Source of the DNA: Rhizobium redzepovicii
GTDB taxonomy: Bacteria > Pseudomonadota > Alphaproteobacteria > Rhizobiales > Rhizobiaceae
Assembly (NCBI RefSeq): GCF_019793435.1
Contig: NZ_JAILYH010000005.1
Location: 1-64,000, forward strand
DNA length: 64,000 bases
Direction: 5' to 3'
Under the pieces are notes generated by a model. That model was not told where the DNA came from, ran no database searches, and saw only the letters and a list, made by a program, of their open reading frames with translations. Of the stretch, positions 1 to 9,082 are shown in pieces. A program made the position numbers and the translations under genes. Every line of letters starts with the position of its first letter. Position 1 is the first letter of the stretch.

Positions 1-158
1 TCCCCATACCCCTCCGGCCGCCCCTCCTGCGCCTGCAGACCGAGAAGACGGAAGCTATGGCCCGGTGCAAACATCATGATGAAGCCGGCAAGCGCCGTGA
101 AGGCGGCGGAGCAAAAGGCGAGTTGCTCGCCGAGCTCGGTCGGAAAATAAAACTCCAT
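1..158 (-). CDS. Edge-truncated small membrane protein (N-terminal 52 residues only)
   Basis: The reading frame starts at an ATG (158 to 156 on the minus strand) behind a GGGG stretch and stays open to the window edge. The visible peptide begins MEFYFPTELGEQ and continues into a hydrophobic stretch (residues about 13-32) consistent with a first membrane helix. It lies 78 bases downstream of priA on the same strand and may share its transcript. An earlier ATG ten bases upstream opens a different, Arg-rich frame and was not used. The family is not certain; small DUF4345-like membrane proteins look similar. The C-terminus is outside the window. Confidence 0.55.
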   Translation of the reverse strand, partial: MEFYFPTELGEQLAFCSAAFTALAGFIMMFAPGHSFRLLGLQAQEGRPEGYG

Positions 159-236
159 GCATCAGCCCCAAATCACCCGGAAGAATCAGTGTTTTATGAC
201 ATGGGCCGGAAAGGGAGGAAATGGCGGCGTGGCGTT

Positions 237-2453
237 TTAGAGAAAACTCTGCGGATCGATATCGAGCTGCACCTGCACAGACCCGCGCTCCTTCGGCGAT
301 TGCGACAGCATTGCCCGCAAAAAGCCCTGCATGTCGGAGTTGCGCCGGCCGTGCACCAAAAGGCGGAAGCGGTGGCGCCCGCGCACCAGCGCCAGCGGGG
401 CTTCCGCCGGACCGAGCACCGAGATGCCGGATACCTGCGGCGCTGCATTGCGCATGCCGCGCGCATGGTTTTCCGCGTCATGGCGGGTTTCGGCCGAAAC
501 GATGATCGAGGCGAGCCTGCCGAAGGGCGGCAATATGGCGCGTTCGCGTTCGCTGATCTCGCGCTCGTAAAAGGCATCGGAATCGCCTGAGACAATCGCC
601 TGCATGACGGGATGCTGCGGCTGGTAAGTCTGCAGCAGCCCATGGCTCTTGAGGCCGGTGCGCCCGGCCCGGCCCGTCACCTGCGACAGGAGCTGAAAGG
701 TGCGCTCGGCCGCGCGCGGATCGCCATTGGCAAGGCCGAGGTCGGCGTCGACGATGCCGACCAGCGTCATCAGCGGAAAATTATGCCCCTTGGCGACGAG
801 CTGGGTGCCGATGACGATATCGGCCTCACCCTTGGCGATCGCCTCCAGCTCCAGCCGCAGCCGCTTCACTCCGCCCATGATATCCGAGGAGAGAACGATC
901 GTCCGCGCTTCCGGAAAATGCCGCTCCACCTCCTCGGCGATGCGCTCGACTCCAGGTCCGCAGGCAACCAGATGGTCGAGCGTGCCGCACTCGGGGCATG
1001 CCTCCGGCGTGCGCTCGGCATGGCCGCATTGATGGCATTGCAGCTGCTTGCGGAAGCGATGCTCGACCAGCCAGCTCGAACATTGCGGGCATTGGAAGCG
1101 ATGGCCGCAGACCCGGCAGAGCGTCAGCGGCGCATAACCGCGGCGGTTGAGAAAGAGCAGCGCCTGTTCGCGTTTCTCCACCGTCTTGCCGATCGCCCGG
1201 ATCAAGACCGGCGACAGGAAGCCGCCGCGCTCAGGTGCGTGGCGGCGCATATCGATGAGGTGCAAGTCCGGCAGCGCCGCGTCGCCGAAACGCGTCGGCA
1301 GGTGGACGGTGCTGTAGCGCCCACTCTGTCCGTTGACCTGGCTTTCGACCGACGGCGTCGCCGACACCAGGACAACGGGAAAATCGCCGATCCGGCCGCG
1401 CACCACGGCCATGTCGCGGGCATTGTAGAAGACGCGGTCCTCCTGCTTGTAGGCGGGATCGTGCTCCTCGTCGACGATGATCAAGCCGAGATCCTCGAAG
1501 GGCAGGAAGAGCGCCGAGCGGGCGCCGGCCACGACGCGGACCTCGCCGGTCACCGCCTGGCGCCAGACCTTTTCGCGCATGCGCGGTGCCAGATCGGAAT
1601 GCCATTCGGCCGGCTTTGCCCCGAAGCGATCCTGGAAGCGCTCCATGAAACTGGCCGTCAGCGCGATCTCCGGCAGCAGGATCAGCACCTGCTTACCGCG
1701 TTTCAGCGTCTCGGCGATCGCCTCGAAATAGACCTCGGTCTTGCCCGATCCGGTCACTCCGTCGATCAGCGACACCGAAAATTCGCCCTTGCGGACATCG
1801 GAAACGATCTCCGCGGCCGCCTCTTTTTGCGGCCCTTCGAGGCGGGCGGCGGCAAATTCGGGATCCGGTATCGCCACGACCGGCGGCGGCGGCAGGAATA
1901 TCGTCTCAAAAATGCCGAGCGTGATCAGCCCGTCGACGACGCTGGTCGAGACCCCCGCCGCATGCGCCAGGCCGCTGCGCGTCCAGGACAAACCGTCGGA
2001 AGCCGTGTCAAGCACGCGGGCGCGCGCCGGCGTCGTCCGCTCCGGTTCGCCGCCGACGAATTTCAGCCCCTCCACCATCGGCTCCGGCTCGAAGGCGTTG
2101 GGGGCTCTCAGCGCCATACGGGCGACGAGGCCGGGCGGCGAGAGCGTGTAGGCCGCAACCCAATCGATGAAATCGCGCATCTCCCGGGTAAGCGGCGGGC
2201 AGTCGAAGACATGGCTGATCGGCCGGAGCTTCTTCGGGTCCACTCCATCCTCGCCGCCGTCCCAGACGACGCCGATCACCTGCCGCGGCCCGAGCGGCAC
2301 CTGCACGACCGAGCCGGGCTCGACCGCCATGCCCTCAGGCACCGAATAGGAATAGGGTTTGGGCGCCGGCATCGGCACCAGCACGGGAACCGTTCGGTTC
2401 GCGAGCGGTGCGTCGAAAAGCGCGCCAAAGAGGTCGGACGAATCTGTGCTCAT
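237..2453 (-). CDS. priA: Primosomal protein N' (replication restart helicase PriA)
   Basis: PriA is the superfamily 2 3'-5' DNA helicase that reloads the replisome at collapsed forks. The 738-residue product has an N-terminal fork-binding region, Walker A GVTGSGKT at 232-239, the DEEH box at 328-331, and a zinc region of paired cysteines (446/449, 455/458, 473/476, 486/489). The C-terminal helicase lobe follows, with GRAGR in a motif VI-like position. The open frame runs 31 codons further upstream, but MSTDSSDLFG is the family-like start. Length is normal. The gene diverges from the DapA-like gene across about 200 bases. Identification is secure; only the start is in question. Confidence 0.96.
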   Translation of the reverse strand: MSTDSSDLFGALFDAPLANRTVPVLVPMPAPKPYSYSVPEGMAVEPGSVVQVPLGPRQVIGVVWDGGEDGVDPKKLRPISHVFDCPPLTREMRDFIDWVAAYTLSPPGLVARMALRAPNAFEPEPMVEGLKFVGGEPERTTPARARVLDTASDGLSWTRSGLAHAAGVSTSVVDGLITLGIFETIFLPPPPVVAIPDPEFAAARLEGPQKEAAAEIVSDVRKGEFSVSLIDGVTGSGKTEVYFEAIAETLKRGKQVLILLPEIALTASFMERFQDRFGAKPAEWHSDLAPRMREKVWRQAVTGEVRVVAGARSALFLPFEDLGLIIVDEEHDPAYKQEDRVFYNARDMAVVRGRIGDFPVVLVSATPSVESQVNGQSGRYSTVHLPTRFGDAALPDLHLIDMRRHAPERGGFLSPVLIRAIGKTVEKREQALLFLNRRGYAPLTLCRVCGHRFQCPQCSSWLVEHRFRKQLQCHQCGHAERTPEACPECGTLDHLVACGPGVERIAEEVERHFPEARTIVLSSDIMGGVKRLRLELEAIAKGEADIVIGTQLVAKGHNFPLMTLVGIVDADLGLANGDPRAAERTFQLLSQVTGRAGRTGLKSHGLLQTYQPQHPVMQAIVSGDSDAFYEREISERERAILPPFGRLASIIVSAETRHDAENHARGMRNAAPQVSGISVLGPAEAPLALVRGRHRFRLLVHGRRNSDMQGFLRAMLSQSPKERGSVQVQLDIDPQSFL

Positions 2454-2653
2454 CGGGCGAGACCATGCCCGCAAATCGATGCAATTGGAACCGCAAAGAC
2501 ACGGCTGAGCGTCGGCAAGGAGTGTGGCGTCGGAGATCGCCGGCACCCTTACGAAAAGCTTGCCGGGCGAGCGATTGGCCGCATAGATTGCCGGAAGGAT
2601 TGTTCGAAATGCCGGGGCCTTTGTTCTTCGGCCGCTTGAATTGGAGAGCCTCG

Positions 2654-3586
2654 ATGGCCAGACTGACCGAAGATGCCAAGGGCGTCTATGTGATCGCCGT
2701 AACCCCGTTCACCGATGACGGCGCGCTCGATCTCGGCAGCATCGACAGCATGGTCGATTTCTACGAGGGCGCCGGCGTTACCGGCCTGACGGTGCTTGGC
2801 CAGCTCGGCGAGGCCCCGAAGCTGACCGCCGAGGAATCGCGCACGGTGGTCGAGCGTGTGCTGAAGCGCCTCGACGGGCGGCTGCCCGTCGTTGTCGGCG
2901 TGTCGGCGCCGGGACTTGCTCCGATGCGCGAACTTGCCGAAGCCGTCATGGGCGAAGGTGCGGCCGGCGTCATGGTCGCGCCGCCCTGGACCGTCAAGAC
3001 CGACGACCAGGCTTTCGCCTTTTACCAGTCGGTCGGGGAGGCCCTCGGCGAGACACCCTTCGTGCTCCAGGATTATCCGCTCACCACCAATGTGACGATT
3101 GCGCCCAAGGTGATCGAGCGCATCGTCAACGAGGTGCAAAATTGCGTCATGCTCAAGCACGAGGACTGGCCGGGCCTTTCAAAAATCACCGCGCTCCGCG
3201 CCGCCAGCGATAGCGGCGCCATGCGGCGCATCTCCATCCTCTGCGGCAATGGCGGGCTTTTTCTGCCTGAAGAGATGGGCCGGGGCGCCGATGGCGCCAT
3301 GACCGGCTTCTGTTATCCTGAGATGATGGTCGGCGTCGTCGCGGCCTATGCAGCCGGAAATCCGGGCCGCGCCCACGAGATCTTCGACGCCTATCTGCCG
3401 CTCGCCCGCTATGAGCAGCAGCAGGGCATCGGGCTTGCCTCCCGCAAATATGTGCTTGCCAAGCGCGGCGTCATCAAATCCGCCACTCTGCGCAAGCCGG
3501 GCGCCAAGCTCTCGGCACCCGATATTGCCGATGTCGAGCGGCTGCTGGCCCGTCAGGCCATTCGTCTCAAAGAGATCGGGGCCTGA
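2654..3586 (+). CDS. Dihydrodipicolinate synthase/N-acetylneuraminate lyase family protein (not true DapA)
   Basis: This 310-residue class I aldolase-fold protein should form a Schiff base through Lys168 (VMLKHED), with Tyr141 in the usual YP position. Several DapA-specific residues differ. The GTTGE loop is GQLGE (49-53), and the Arg that follows the catalytic Tyr in DapA (RTG) is replaced (TTN). It is therefore more likely a pyruvate- or keto-acid-dependent lyase or dehydratase than lysine-pathway DapA. The start MARLTEDAKG follows GGAGAG; an in-frame ATG further upstream at 2609 is possible. The gene stands alone, convergent with a GNAT gene. Substrate unknown. Confidence 0.85.
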   Translation: MARLTEDAKGVYVIAVTPFTDDGALDLGSIDSMVDFYEGAGVTGLTVLGQLGEAPKLTAEESRTVVERVLKRLDGRLPVVVGVSAPGLAPMRELAEAVMGEGAAGVMVAPPWTVKTDDQAFAFYQSVGEALGETPFVLQDYPLTTNVTIAPKVIERIVNEVQNCVMLKHEDWPGLSKITALRAASDSGAMRRISILCGNGGLFLPEEMGRGADGAMTGFCYPEMMVGVVAAYAAGNPGRAHEIFDAYLPLARYEQQQGIGLASRKYVLAKRGVIKSATLRKPGAKLSAPDIADVERLLARQAIRLKEIGA

Positions 3587-3589
3587 AGC

Positions 3590-4072
3590 TTAAAACGTGA
3601 AGAACGAGCCTGAAACATCCCGACCGGAGGGGATGCGGGCAATTTCGACATAAAGCATATCGCCATCAGGCGCGTGAGGTCGGAACCCGAGAGCCTCCCA
3701 GAATTTGGCTGCGCCGGGATTGCCCGGATGAACGGTGACGACACTGCAGAAATCCCGCGCATGATTGAGCAGCGCCAAGGCCAGCAGCCGGCCGATGCCG
3801 TGGCCGCGCATTTCGGGGCTGACGTAGAAACGCCGCATCCGCAACGCTTGCGATAGGGCGGGTTCGACGGTCACACCCCCGACGCCGGCAAGCGCCTCCC
3901 CGGCATAGGCGCCAAGCAGCCTCTCGCCGCCACGCTCGAACCTGATGTCGCCGGCCGACCATTCGTCTATAAGGCGGGCGATATGGAGATGACCCTCCCG
4001 CCGGGCCTCGCTTTCGAGGTCGGCGATCTCCCGCGGCAATCGATCGCGGATCACGCGGATGTCGACCGACAT
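3590..4072 (-). CDS. GNAT family N-acetyltransferase
   Basis: The 160-residue protein has the GNAT fold signature. Strand beta4 (RRFYVSP) leads into the acetyl-CoA pyrophosphate loop RGHGIGR at 89-95, followed by a helix and a C-terminal KFWEALGF segment typical of motif B. Acceptor substrate cannot be inferred. It lies 11 bases downstream of the acyltransferase gene on the same strand, so the two probably share a transcript. It ends three bases from the convergent DapA-like gene. Confidence 0.85.
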   Translation of the reverse strand: MSVDIRVIRDRLPREIADLESEARREGHLHIARLIDEWSAGDIRFERGGERLLGAYAGEALAGVGGVTVEPALSQALRMRRFYVSPEMRGHGIGRLLALALLNHARDFCSVVTVHPGNPGAAKFWEALGFRPHAPDGDMLYVEIARIPSGRDVSGSFFTF

Positions 4073-4083
4073 GGCAAAACCTA

Positions 4084-5034
4084 TTAGACTGCGGGAACGG
4101 CAAGCTCGCGAGGCGTTGCCGCAGCCGGGAGGCTGACAGGCACGAAGGTCGCGTCGCCATCCGCCGCCATATCGTGCACCGTATGTTTCTCCAGCGCCTT
4201 GGTCACATCGTTGAGATCACCGTCCAGATGTTCGGCGGGAATAAGGTTGCCGATCACGAAATCGAAACGGTCGCCGCGCTTGTTCAACAGCTCGTGAAAG
4301 ACCGTCATGTCGCGAAGCTCGGTCGACCACTTCGCCAGCCAGTAGAACAGGCCGGAATTGCGCGCGGTCATGTGGACGGGAAGGATCGGCAGATTGTATT
4401 TGCGCGCCAGCCCGACGGCCGAGGTTTTCCACGGGCGTTCGTTCAGCCGGCCGTTGGCCCAATAGGCGATGCGGCCTGATGGGAAGAGCACCGTCGCCTT
4501 GCCTTCCCTGACCGCGTGGTTGGTCAATTGCAGCGTCTCGCGCGCCTTGAGCTTGCTCTTGTGCTCCTCGCGCCATTCGACGGGAATGATCATCTCGGCA
4601 AACCGCGGATTGACGCGGATCGCATCGCGATTGGCGAAGAACATCATATCCCGCCGGCGCGTCTTCAGGAGATCGAACACGGCGACACCGTCGGCGATGC
4701 CGGTGGGGTGGTTACTGACGAGAATGAAGCCGCCGGCATCGGGAATGCGTTCGCCGTTGGTGACGCCGATATCGAGTTTCAGCACGTCGCTCAGATATTC
4801 GAACGACTGGAAACCCGGCATCTTGGCGACGGCATTGGCGAATTCGATCGCCTTGTTGTAGCGCAGCAGCGTGTAGAGGAACGGCCGCATGACCGGCCAG
4901 AGCGGATGTTTTACGATCCTCTGGCCACGTTCGGCAATCAGCGTATCGACGATATGACCGGGCTTTCCCTGTGAAACGAGAGCGATCGCTTCCGCGAGCT
5001 GTCCGAAAGCCGTCATGGAGTCGCGCCGTGCCAT
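4084..5034 (-). CDS. PlsC-like lysophospholipid/glycerol acyltransferase family protein
   Basis: The 316-residue protein carries an acyltransferase block: SNHPTGIADG at 107-116, a variant of the PlsC His/Asp motif with five rather than four intervening residues, and FPSGR at 184-188, the lysophosphatidate-binding type motif. It most resembles the soluble or peripheral acyltransferases called hemolysin-like or glycerol acyltransferase in rhizobia. A role in membrane lipid acylation is likely, but the acceptor is unknown. It is probably the promoter-proximal gene of a two-gene unit with the GNAT protein and is divergent from xerC. Confidence 0.8.
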   Translation of the reverse strand: MARRDSMTAFGQLAEAIALVSQGKPGHIVDTLIAERGQRIVKHPLWPVMRPFLYTLLRYNKAIEFANAVAKMPGFQSFEYLSDVLKLDIGVTNGERIPDAGGFILVSNHPTGIADGVAVFDLLKTRRRDMMFFANRDAIRVNPRFAEMIIPVEWREEHKSKLKARETLQLTNHAVREGKATVLFPSGRIAYWANGRLNERPWKTSAVGLARKYNLPILPVHMTARNSGLFYWLAKWSTELRDMTVFHELLNKRGDRFDFVIGNLIPAEHLDGDLNDVTKALEKHTVHDMAADGDATFVPVSLPAAATPRELAVPAV

Positions 5035-5173
5035 GAAAGATCCTGTCTATGGGCTATAAGCTATCGCAGTGGAATATGATCTAAGGATGACAAAGGCTTG
5101 GCGGGCATTAGCAATTCCATAACCGTTCCTGTTTCAAATTGGCGGACTTGAAGGCAAATTCAAGGCCAGCGAC

Positions 5174-6109
5174 GTGAACGAACTACTTGTTATCGCCGAT
5201 CCGCGCCTGATGGCGGAACGGGCCGCATGGCTCGAAAATCTCGCCCGCGAGCGTCGTCTTTCCGAGCATACACTCGATGCCTATGAGCGCGACACCCGCC
5301 AGTTCCTGACCTTCCTGACCGGCCATCTCGCCGGCCCGGCGACGCTTGGCGATATCAGGGAGCTGCGTCCCGCCGATTTCCGCGCCTTCCTGGCCGCACG
5401 GCGCAAGCAAGGCTCCGGCGCCCGCTCGCTCGGCCGCAATCTCGCCGGCCTTCGTTCGCTGCTGCGCCATTTGGAAAAAATGGGCTTGGTCAATGCCGCC
5501 GGCGCCGGCGCGATCCGTTCGCCGAAACAGCCGAAATCGCTGCCGAAACCGCTGTCGGACACGCAGGCGATCACCGTCGTCAGCAACGAAGCCCAGCTTC
5601 ATGACGAACCCTGGATCGCCGCCCGCGATGCGGCTGTCATGACGCTGCTCTACGGCTGCGGCCTGCGCATCTCCGAAGCGCTCGATCTCATTCCCTCAGA
5701 CCTGCAAAAGGGCGCCACAACGCTGCGCATCACCGGCAAGGGCAACAAGACGCGGCTGGTGCCGCTGCTGTCCGTGGTCTTCGACGCGGTCGAGAAATAC
5801 CGCACGCTCTGCCCCTATCATCTCGAGCCCGGCGAGCCGCTGTTTCGCGGTGCCCGCGGCGGCAAGCTGCAGGCGGCGATCATCCAGCGCGCCATGCAGA
5901 AGCTGCGCAGCGCCTTCGGCTTGCCGGAGACGGCGACGCCCCATGCGCTGCGCCATTCCTTCGCCACCCACCTGCTTGCCGGCGGCGGCGATCTGCGCAC
6001 CATCCAGGAGCTGCTCGGCCATGCCAGCCTGTCGACGACACAGGTCTATACCGGCGTCGATGCATCGCGGCTGCTTGAGGTGTATGATCGCGCTCATCCG
6101 CGCGCGTAG
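5174..6109 (+). CDS. xerC: Site-specific tyrosine recombinase XerC
   Basis: XerC with XerD resolves chromosome dimers at dif. The 311-residue protein has an N-terminal SAM-like core-binding domain (about 13-110) and a C-terminal catalytic domain. Catalytic residues visible are Arg165 (GLRISEAL), Lys189 (GKGNK), His257 and Arg260 (HALR), His283 (LLGHAS) and Tyr292 (QVYTGVD). Length and domain order match chromosomal XerC rather than a phage integrase, and no att sites or mobile genes flank it. The start is GTG at 5174. It is transcribed away from the acyltransferase. Confidence 0.94.
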   Translation: MNELLVIADPRLMAERAAWLENLARERRLSEHTLDAYERDTRQFLTFLTGHLAGPATLGDIRELRPADFRAFLAARRKQGSGARSLGRNLAGLRSLLRHLEKMGLVNAAGAGAIRSPKQPKSLPKPLSDTQAITVVSNEAQLHDEPWIAARDAAVMTLLYGCGLRISEALDLIPSDLQKGATTLRITGKGNKTRLVPLLSVVFDAVEKYRTLCPYHLEPGEPLFRGARGGKLQAAIIQRAMQKLRSAFGLPETATPHALRHSFATHLLAGGGDLRTIQELLGHASLSTTQVYTGVDASRLLEVYDRAHPRA

Positions 6110-6246
6110 AGCCTTTTCTGGTCGGATCGAAACATCCTGCCGGAGCAAGGAAGACTCTAAGCTTTCGTTAACGCATTCTCTTAAAGGATTATGCGCAAGC
6201 CGGGCGTAGAGCTTGAAACCACAAGGCATGTGACCGGAACATCATT

Positions 6247-7320
6247 ATGACGACATCCATCGGCCGCCGGACTTTTCTCGCAGCATCCGGCAATCTGCTG
6301 CTCTGGCTGATTGCGGCCTTTCATATGCTGCTTCTTGCGGCCCTGTTTTTGGCCTTCCTGGCGGCAAGGCCGGCGGCGGCCGAAGACGCGGCCTGCACCG
6401 GCCGCAACCTGATGGTCGAGCTGCAGCAGAACGATCCCGCCCGCTACGGCGAGGCGCTGAAGGAAGCCGACGCGACGCCAAACGGCAAGGGCATCTTCTG
6501 GAAGATCGAAAAGGCAGGACTTCAGCCTTCATGGCTGCTTGGCAGCATGCATGTCACCGATCCGCGCGTGCTGGCCCTGCCGCCGCGAGCCCAGGCCGCC
6601 CACGACGCGGCCAATACGATCATCATCGAATCCGACGAGATCCTCGATGAGCGGAAGGCGACCGCCGCCCTGCTTGCAAAGCCGGAACTGACGATGTTCA
6701 CCGACGGCACGACGATCGACAAGCTGCTCTCCCCCGAGGACTACAAGCGCCTCGAAGCCGGCCTGAAGCAGCGCGGCATTCCGCTCGGTGCCGTCTCCCG
6801 CATGCGGCCCTGGATGATCTCGAGCGCCGTCGCCCTGCCGGCCTGCGAAATCGCCCGAAAGGCCAAAGGCGTGCAGTTCCTCGACCAGAAAATCGCCGCT
6901 GATGCGGCTGCCGAGGGAAAACAGGTCAAGGGGCTGGAGACCCTTGCCGAGCAGATCCAGGCCATGGCCGACCTGCCGATCGAATTCCATCTGAAGTCGC
7001 TGATCGAGACGCTGGAGCTCGGCGACAAGATGAGTGACGTCGTCGAGACGATGACCGACCTCTATCTCTCCGGCGATATCGGCCTGACCATGCCGATGCT
7101 GAAGACCGTGACGCCGGAGACGGAAGGCGAAGACAGCAACTACGCCGCCTTCGAACAGCGCGTCATCCTCGACCGCAACAAGGTGATGGCCGAGCGCGCC
7201 GCCCCCATTCTCGACGGCGGCAACGTCTTCATGGCGGTCGGCGCCCTGCACCTGCCCGGCAAGGCCGGCGTCATCGAACTGCTGCGCCAGCAGGGGTTTA
7301 CCGTGACTGCGGTGAACTAA
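6247..7320 (+). CDS. TraB/GumN family protein, membrane-anchored
   Basis: The 357-residue protein has an N-terminal hydrophobic segment (about 15-45, ending ARPAAAED) that acts as a signal or anchor. A TraB/GumN domain follows. It contains the GSMHVTD motif at 99-105 and the C-terminal VGALHLPG motif, both typical of this Tiki/TraB protease-like superfamily. The cellular role in rhizobia is unknown; the GumN name comes from a xanthan-cluster homologue and does not imply a polysaccharide role. A truncated second copy of the C-terminal domain follows directly. Confidence 0.85.
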   Translation: MTTSIGRRTFLAASGNLLLWLIAAFHMLLLAALFLAFLAARPAAAEDAACTGRNLMVELQQNDPARYGEALKEADATPNGKGIFWKIEKAGLQPSWLLGSMHVTDPRVLALPPRAQAAHDAANTIIIESDEILDERKATAALLAKPELTMFTDGTTIDKLLSPEDYKRLEAGLKQRGIPLGAVSRMRPWMISSAVALPACEIARKAKGVQFLDQKIAADAAAEGKQVKGLETLAEQIQAMADLPIEFHLKSLIETLELGDKMSDVVETMTDLYLSGDIGLTMPMLKTVTPETEGEDSNYAAFEQRVILDRNKVMAERAAPILDGGNVFMAVGALHLPGKAGVIELLRQQGFTVTAVN

Positions 7321-7349
7321 AGCGCGCCGCGATCTTTCAGATCCGCTCC

Positions 7350-7736
7350 TTGCGCTTCGGCCTGGAAACGCCGGTCGAACAGCTTGAAGCCATGTCGGAT
7401 GTCCCAGACAATCTCATGCTTCAAAACCTGAGGGAATTTCTGGCGCTTCCCAATGGTGTGGATGACATATCCGAGACGATGATCGACTTATACGATCACG
7501 GCGACGTCGGAATGATCTACTCATTGATGGAGTTCGTTTCGACAGATCAGACTGCTGCAAAAGCATTCGAAAACCGTGTGATAACGGATCGAAACAAGGT
7601 CATGGCTGAACGGGCAAAGCCCTATCTCGACAAAGGGCGCACCATGATCGCCGTCGGAGCGGCGCATCTGCCCGGCGACGACGGTTTGGTTGAACTGCTG
7701 CGCCGGCAGGGCTTCACCGTCACCGCCGTGAACTGA
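7350..7736 (+). pseudogene. Truncated tandem copy of the TraB/GumN C-terminal domain
   Basis: This 128-codon frame aligns with the upstream TraB/GumN protein from its Gly229 onward. It shares GLET, the SETMIDLY/VETMTDLY block, DRNKVMAERA, the HLPG motif and an almost identical last 11 residues ending QGFTVTAVN. The N-terminal half, including the signal segment and the GSMH motif, is absent, and the only start is a TTG without a convincing ribosome site. It is best explained as the remnant of a tandem duplication. It could still make a short protein by read-through or reinitiation, because the frame is intact. Confidence 0.7.
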
Positions 7737-7749
7737 ACCGACCAGGCGC

Positions 7750-8250
7750 TCAGCCGAGCGTCATCCGGCGCAACACATTGGTTTTCCAATAAAACTGATG
7801 GACAAGCGCGCCCGCGACATGGGCCGCGATCAGCGCCCAGAGAATGATCTTCAGAACGTCCGCGTGGAACGACCCGGCGGGATTGATGCCGAAATAGTAG
7901 GCGGCGATGCCCGTAAGCGGCATGGCGAAGATCAGGATATACAGACCAATATGGGTAAGCTTCGCCGCAAGGCGGAAGATCGCCGGCTCCTCCACCACCT
8001 CGGCCGGCGCGCCTCTGGTAAATCGCAGTCCGAGCCGTATGATCGCAAGCAGCAGGATGGCGATGCCGACATAGGCATGGATATTCGCCGACGCAACCTG
8101 CTCGGGTGTCGGCACCTCGCCCCTGCGCATCAGCCGATGCCAGACATTCATGCCGTCGGGAAACAGCAGATTGAAGAAGATCAAAAGCGCGATCGCCCAA
8201 TGCAGGAAGCGTTGATTGAGACTGTAAGCCATGGTGGACGGCTGCTGCAT
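7750..8250 (-). CDS. Cytochrome b561 family protein
   Basis: The 166-residue protein is a four-helix b-type cytochrome of the b561 (CybB-like) family in the inner membrane. Histidines placed to ligate two hemes are His17, His58, His144 and His151. The RMTLG tail and HQFYWKTNVL segment are typical. Such proteins move electrons from ubiquinol or superoxide. The open frame extends 42 codons upstream, but GAAGG eight bases before the ATG at 8250 and the start of the first helix favour MQQPSTMAYS; MAYSLNQ at 8232 is the alternative. It is convergent with the TraB/GumN remnant. Confidence 0.88.
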   Translation of the reverse strand: MQQPSTMAYSLNQRFLHWAIALLIFFNLLFPDGMNVWHRLMRRGEVPTPEQVASANIHAYVGIAILLLAIIRLGLRFTRGAPAEVVEEPAIFRLAAKLTHIGLYILIFAMPLTGIAAYYFGINPAGSFHADVLKIILWALIAAHVAGALVHQFYWKTNVLRRMTLG

Positions 8251-8314
8251 TTTCTCGACCTTCGTCAAATGTTTACTCTGAGATTCAGAACACCAGACTA
8301 AGGGTAATTCATGG

Positions 8315-9061
8315 CTAAGTTGTTCCCAAGCGGTTTGTTTTGCGCCACTTCTCGTACTCTTCGCGGGCGTCGTCATGCAGCGGATAGTAGCGCTGCAACG
8401 ACCCGCCTCCCATCAATTTCACTCGCGAGAACTCCTCCCAATCGTGATGCTTTTGCGATTCTTCGATAACCTTCGGCGCCATCGCGACTGGAAGCATCAC
8501 CACCCCGTCATCGTCGGCGACAATGATGTCCCCGGGGATGACCGTCACACCGCCGCAGGCAATCGGAACGTTGACGGCGTTGGGATAGATGCCGGTCTGC
8601 ACATGATAGTTGGGCGTCCAGCCGCGCAGCCATAGAGGAAGATCCAGCTTTTCGACATTCGGCCGATCCCGCATGCACCCATCGATCACGATGCCGGCAC
8701 CGCCTCTGCCTTTGAAATAGGTCGACATCATATCGCCGAAGACGCCCGAGCTCATGTCGCCGCGCGCGTCGACCACGACCACATCGCCCTCCTGCACCTG
8801 ATAAAGCACATGGCGGTGCAACTGCGTCTCCGGATCTGCATATTCTCCCTCGGTGAAGAGGTCCGGCCGCTGCGGCATGAATTGAAGGGTCAGGGCCGGC
8901 CCGACGATCGACTTCCCGCGATTCTGCGGCACGGGACCGACCATGTGCGGATTGCGGAAGCCCATGTGGCCGAGCGTGCCGGAGACCGTCGCGGCGCCGA
9001 TTTCCTTCAGTGCGTCGATCAGCTCTCTGGGCGGTCGCGGAATGTCGTGCTTATGCGTCAT
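8315..9061 (-). CDS. RraA-like class II aldolase (HMG/CHA aldolase family)
   Basis: The 248-residue protein belongs to the RraA/4-hydroxy-4-methyl-2-oxoglutarate aldolase family. It carries the catalytic signature exactly: Gly109-Asp110, twenty residues, then Arg131-Asp132, with IDGCMRD around the second pair. Members with this motif are metal-dependent pyruvate aldolases or oxaloacetate decarboxylases, whereas RNase E regulators often keep only the fold. It is the last gene of the transporter/dehydratase transcript, 21 bases after the first enolase-superfamily gene. It may cleave the 2-keto-3-deoxy acid made by the dehydratases. The substrate is inferred only from context. Confidence 0.85.
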   Translation of the reverse strand: MTHKHDIPRPPRELIDALKEIGAATVSGTLGHMGFRNPHMVGPVPQNRGKSIVGPALTLQFMPQRPDLFTEGEYADPETQLHRHVLYQVQEGDVVVVDARGDMSSGVFGDMMSTYFKGRGGAGIVIDGCMRDRPNVEKLDLPLWLRGWTPNYHVQTGIYPNAVNVPIACGGVTVIPGDIIVADDDGVVMLPVAMAPKVIEESQKHHDWEEFSRVKLMGGGSLQRYYPLHDDAREEYEKWRKTNRLGTT

Positions 9062-9082
9062 CTTGGGCTCCGGTGGGTGAAA

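Noticed and set aside
612..2639. Long open frame (about 675 codons) antisense to priA
   Set aside because: Arg/His/Ala-rich composition without domains; it arises from the codon bias of the real priA gene on the other strand.
5174..6109. Phage or island integrase
   Set aside because: Length, domain order and an ordinary chromosomal neighbourhood fit XerC; no att repeats or tRNA target were seen.
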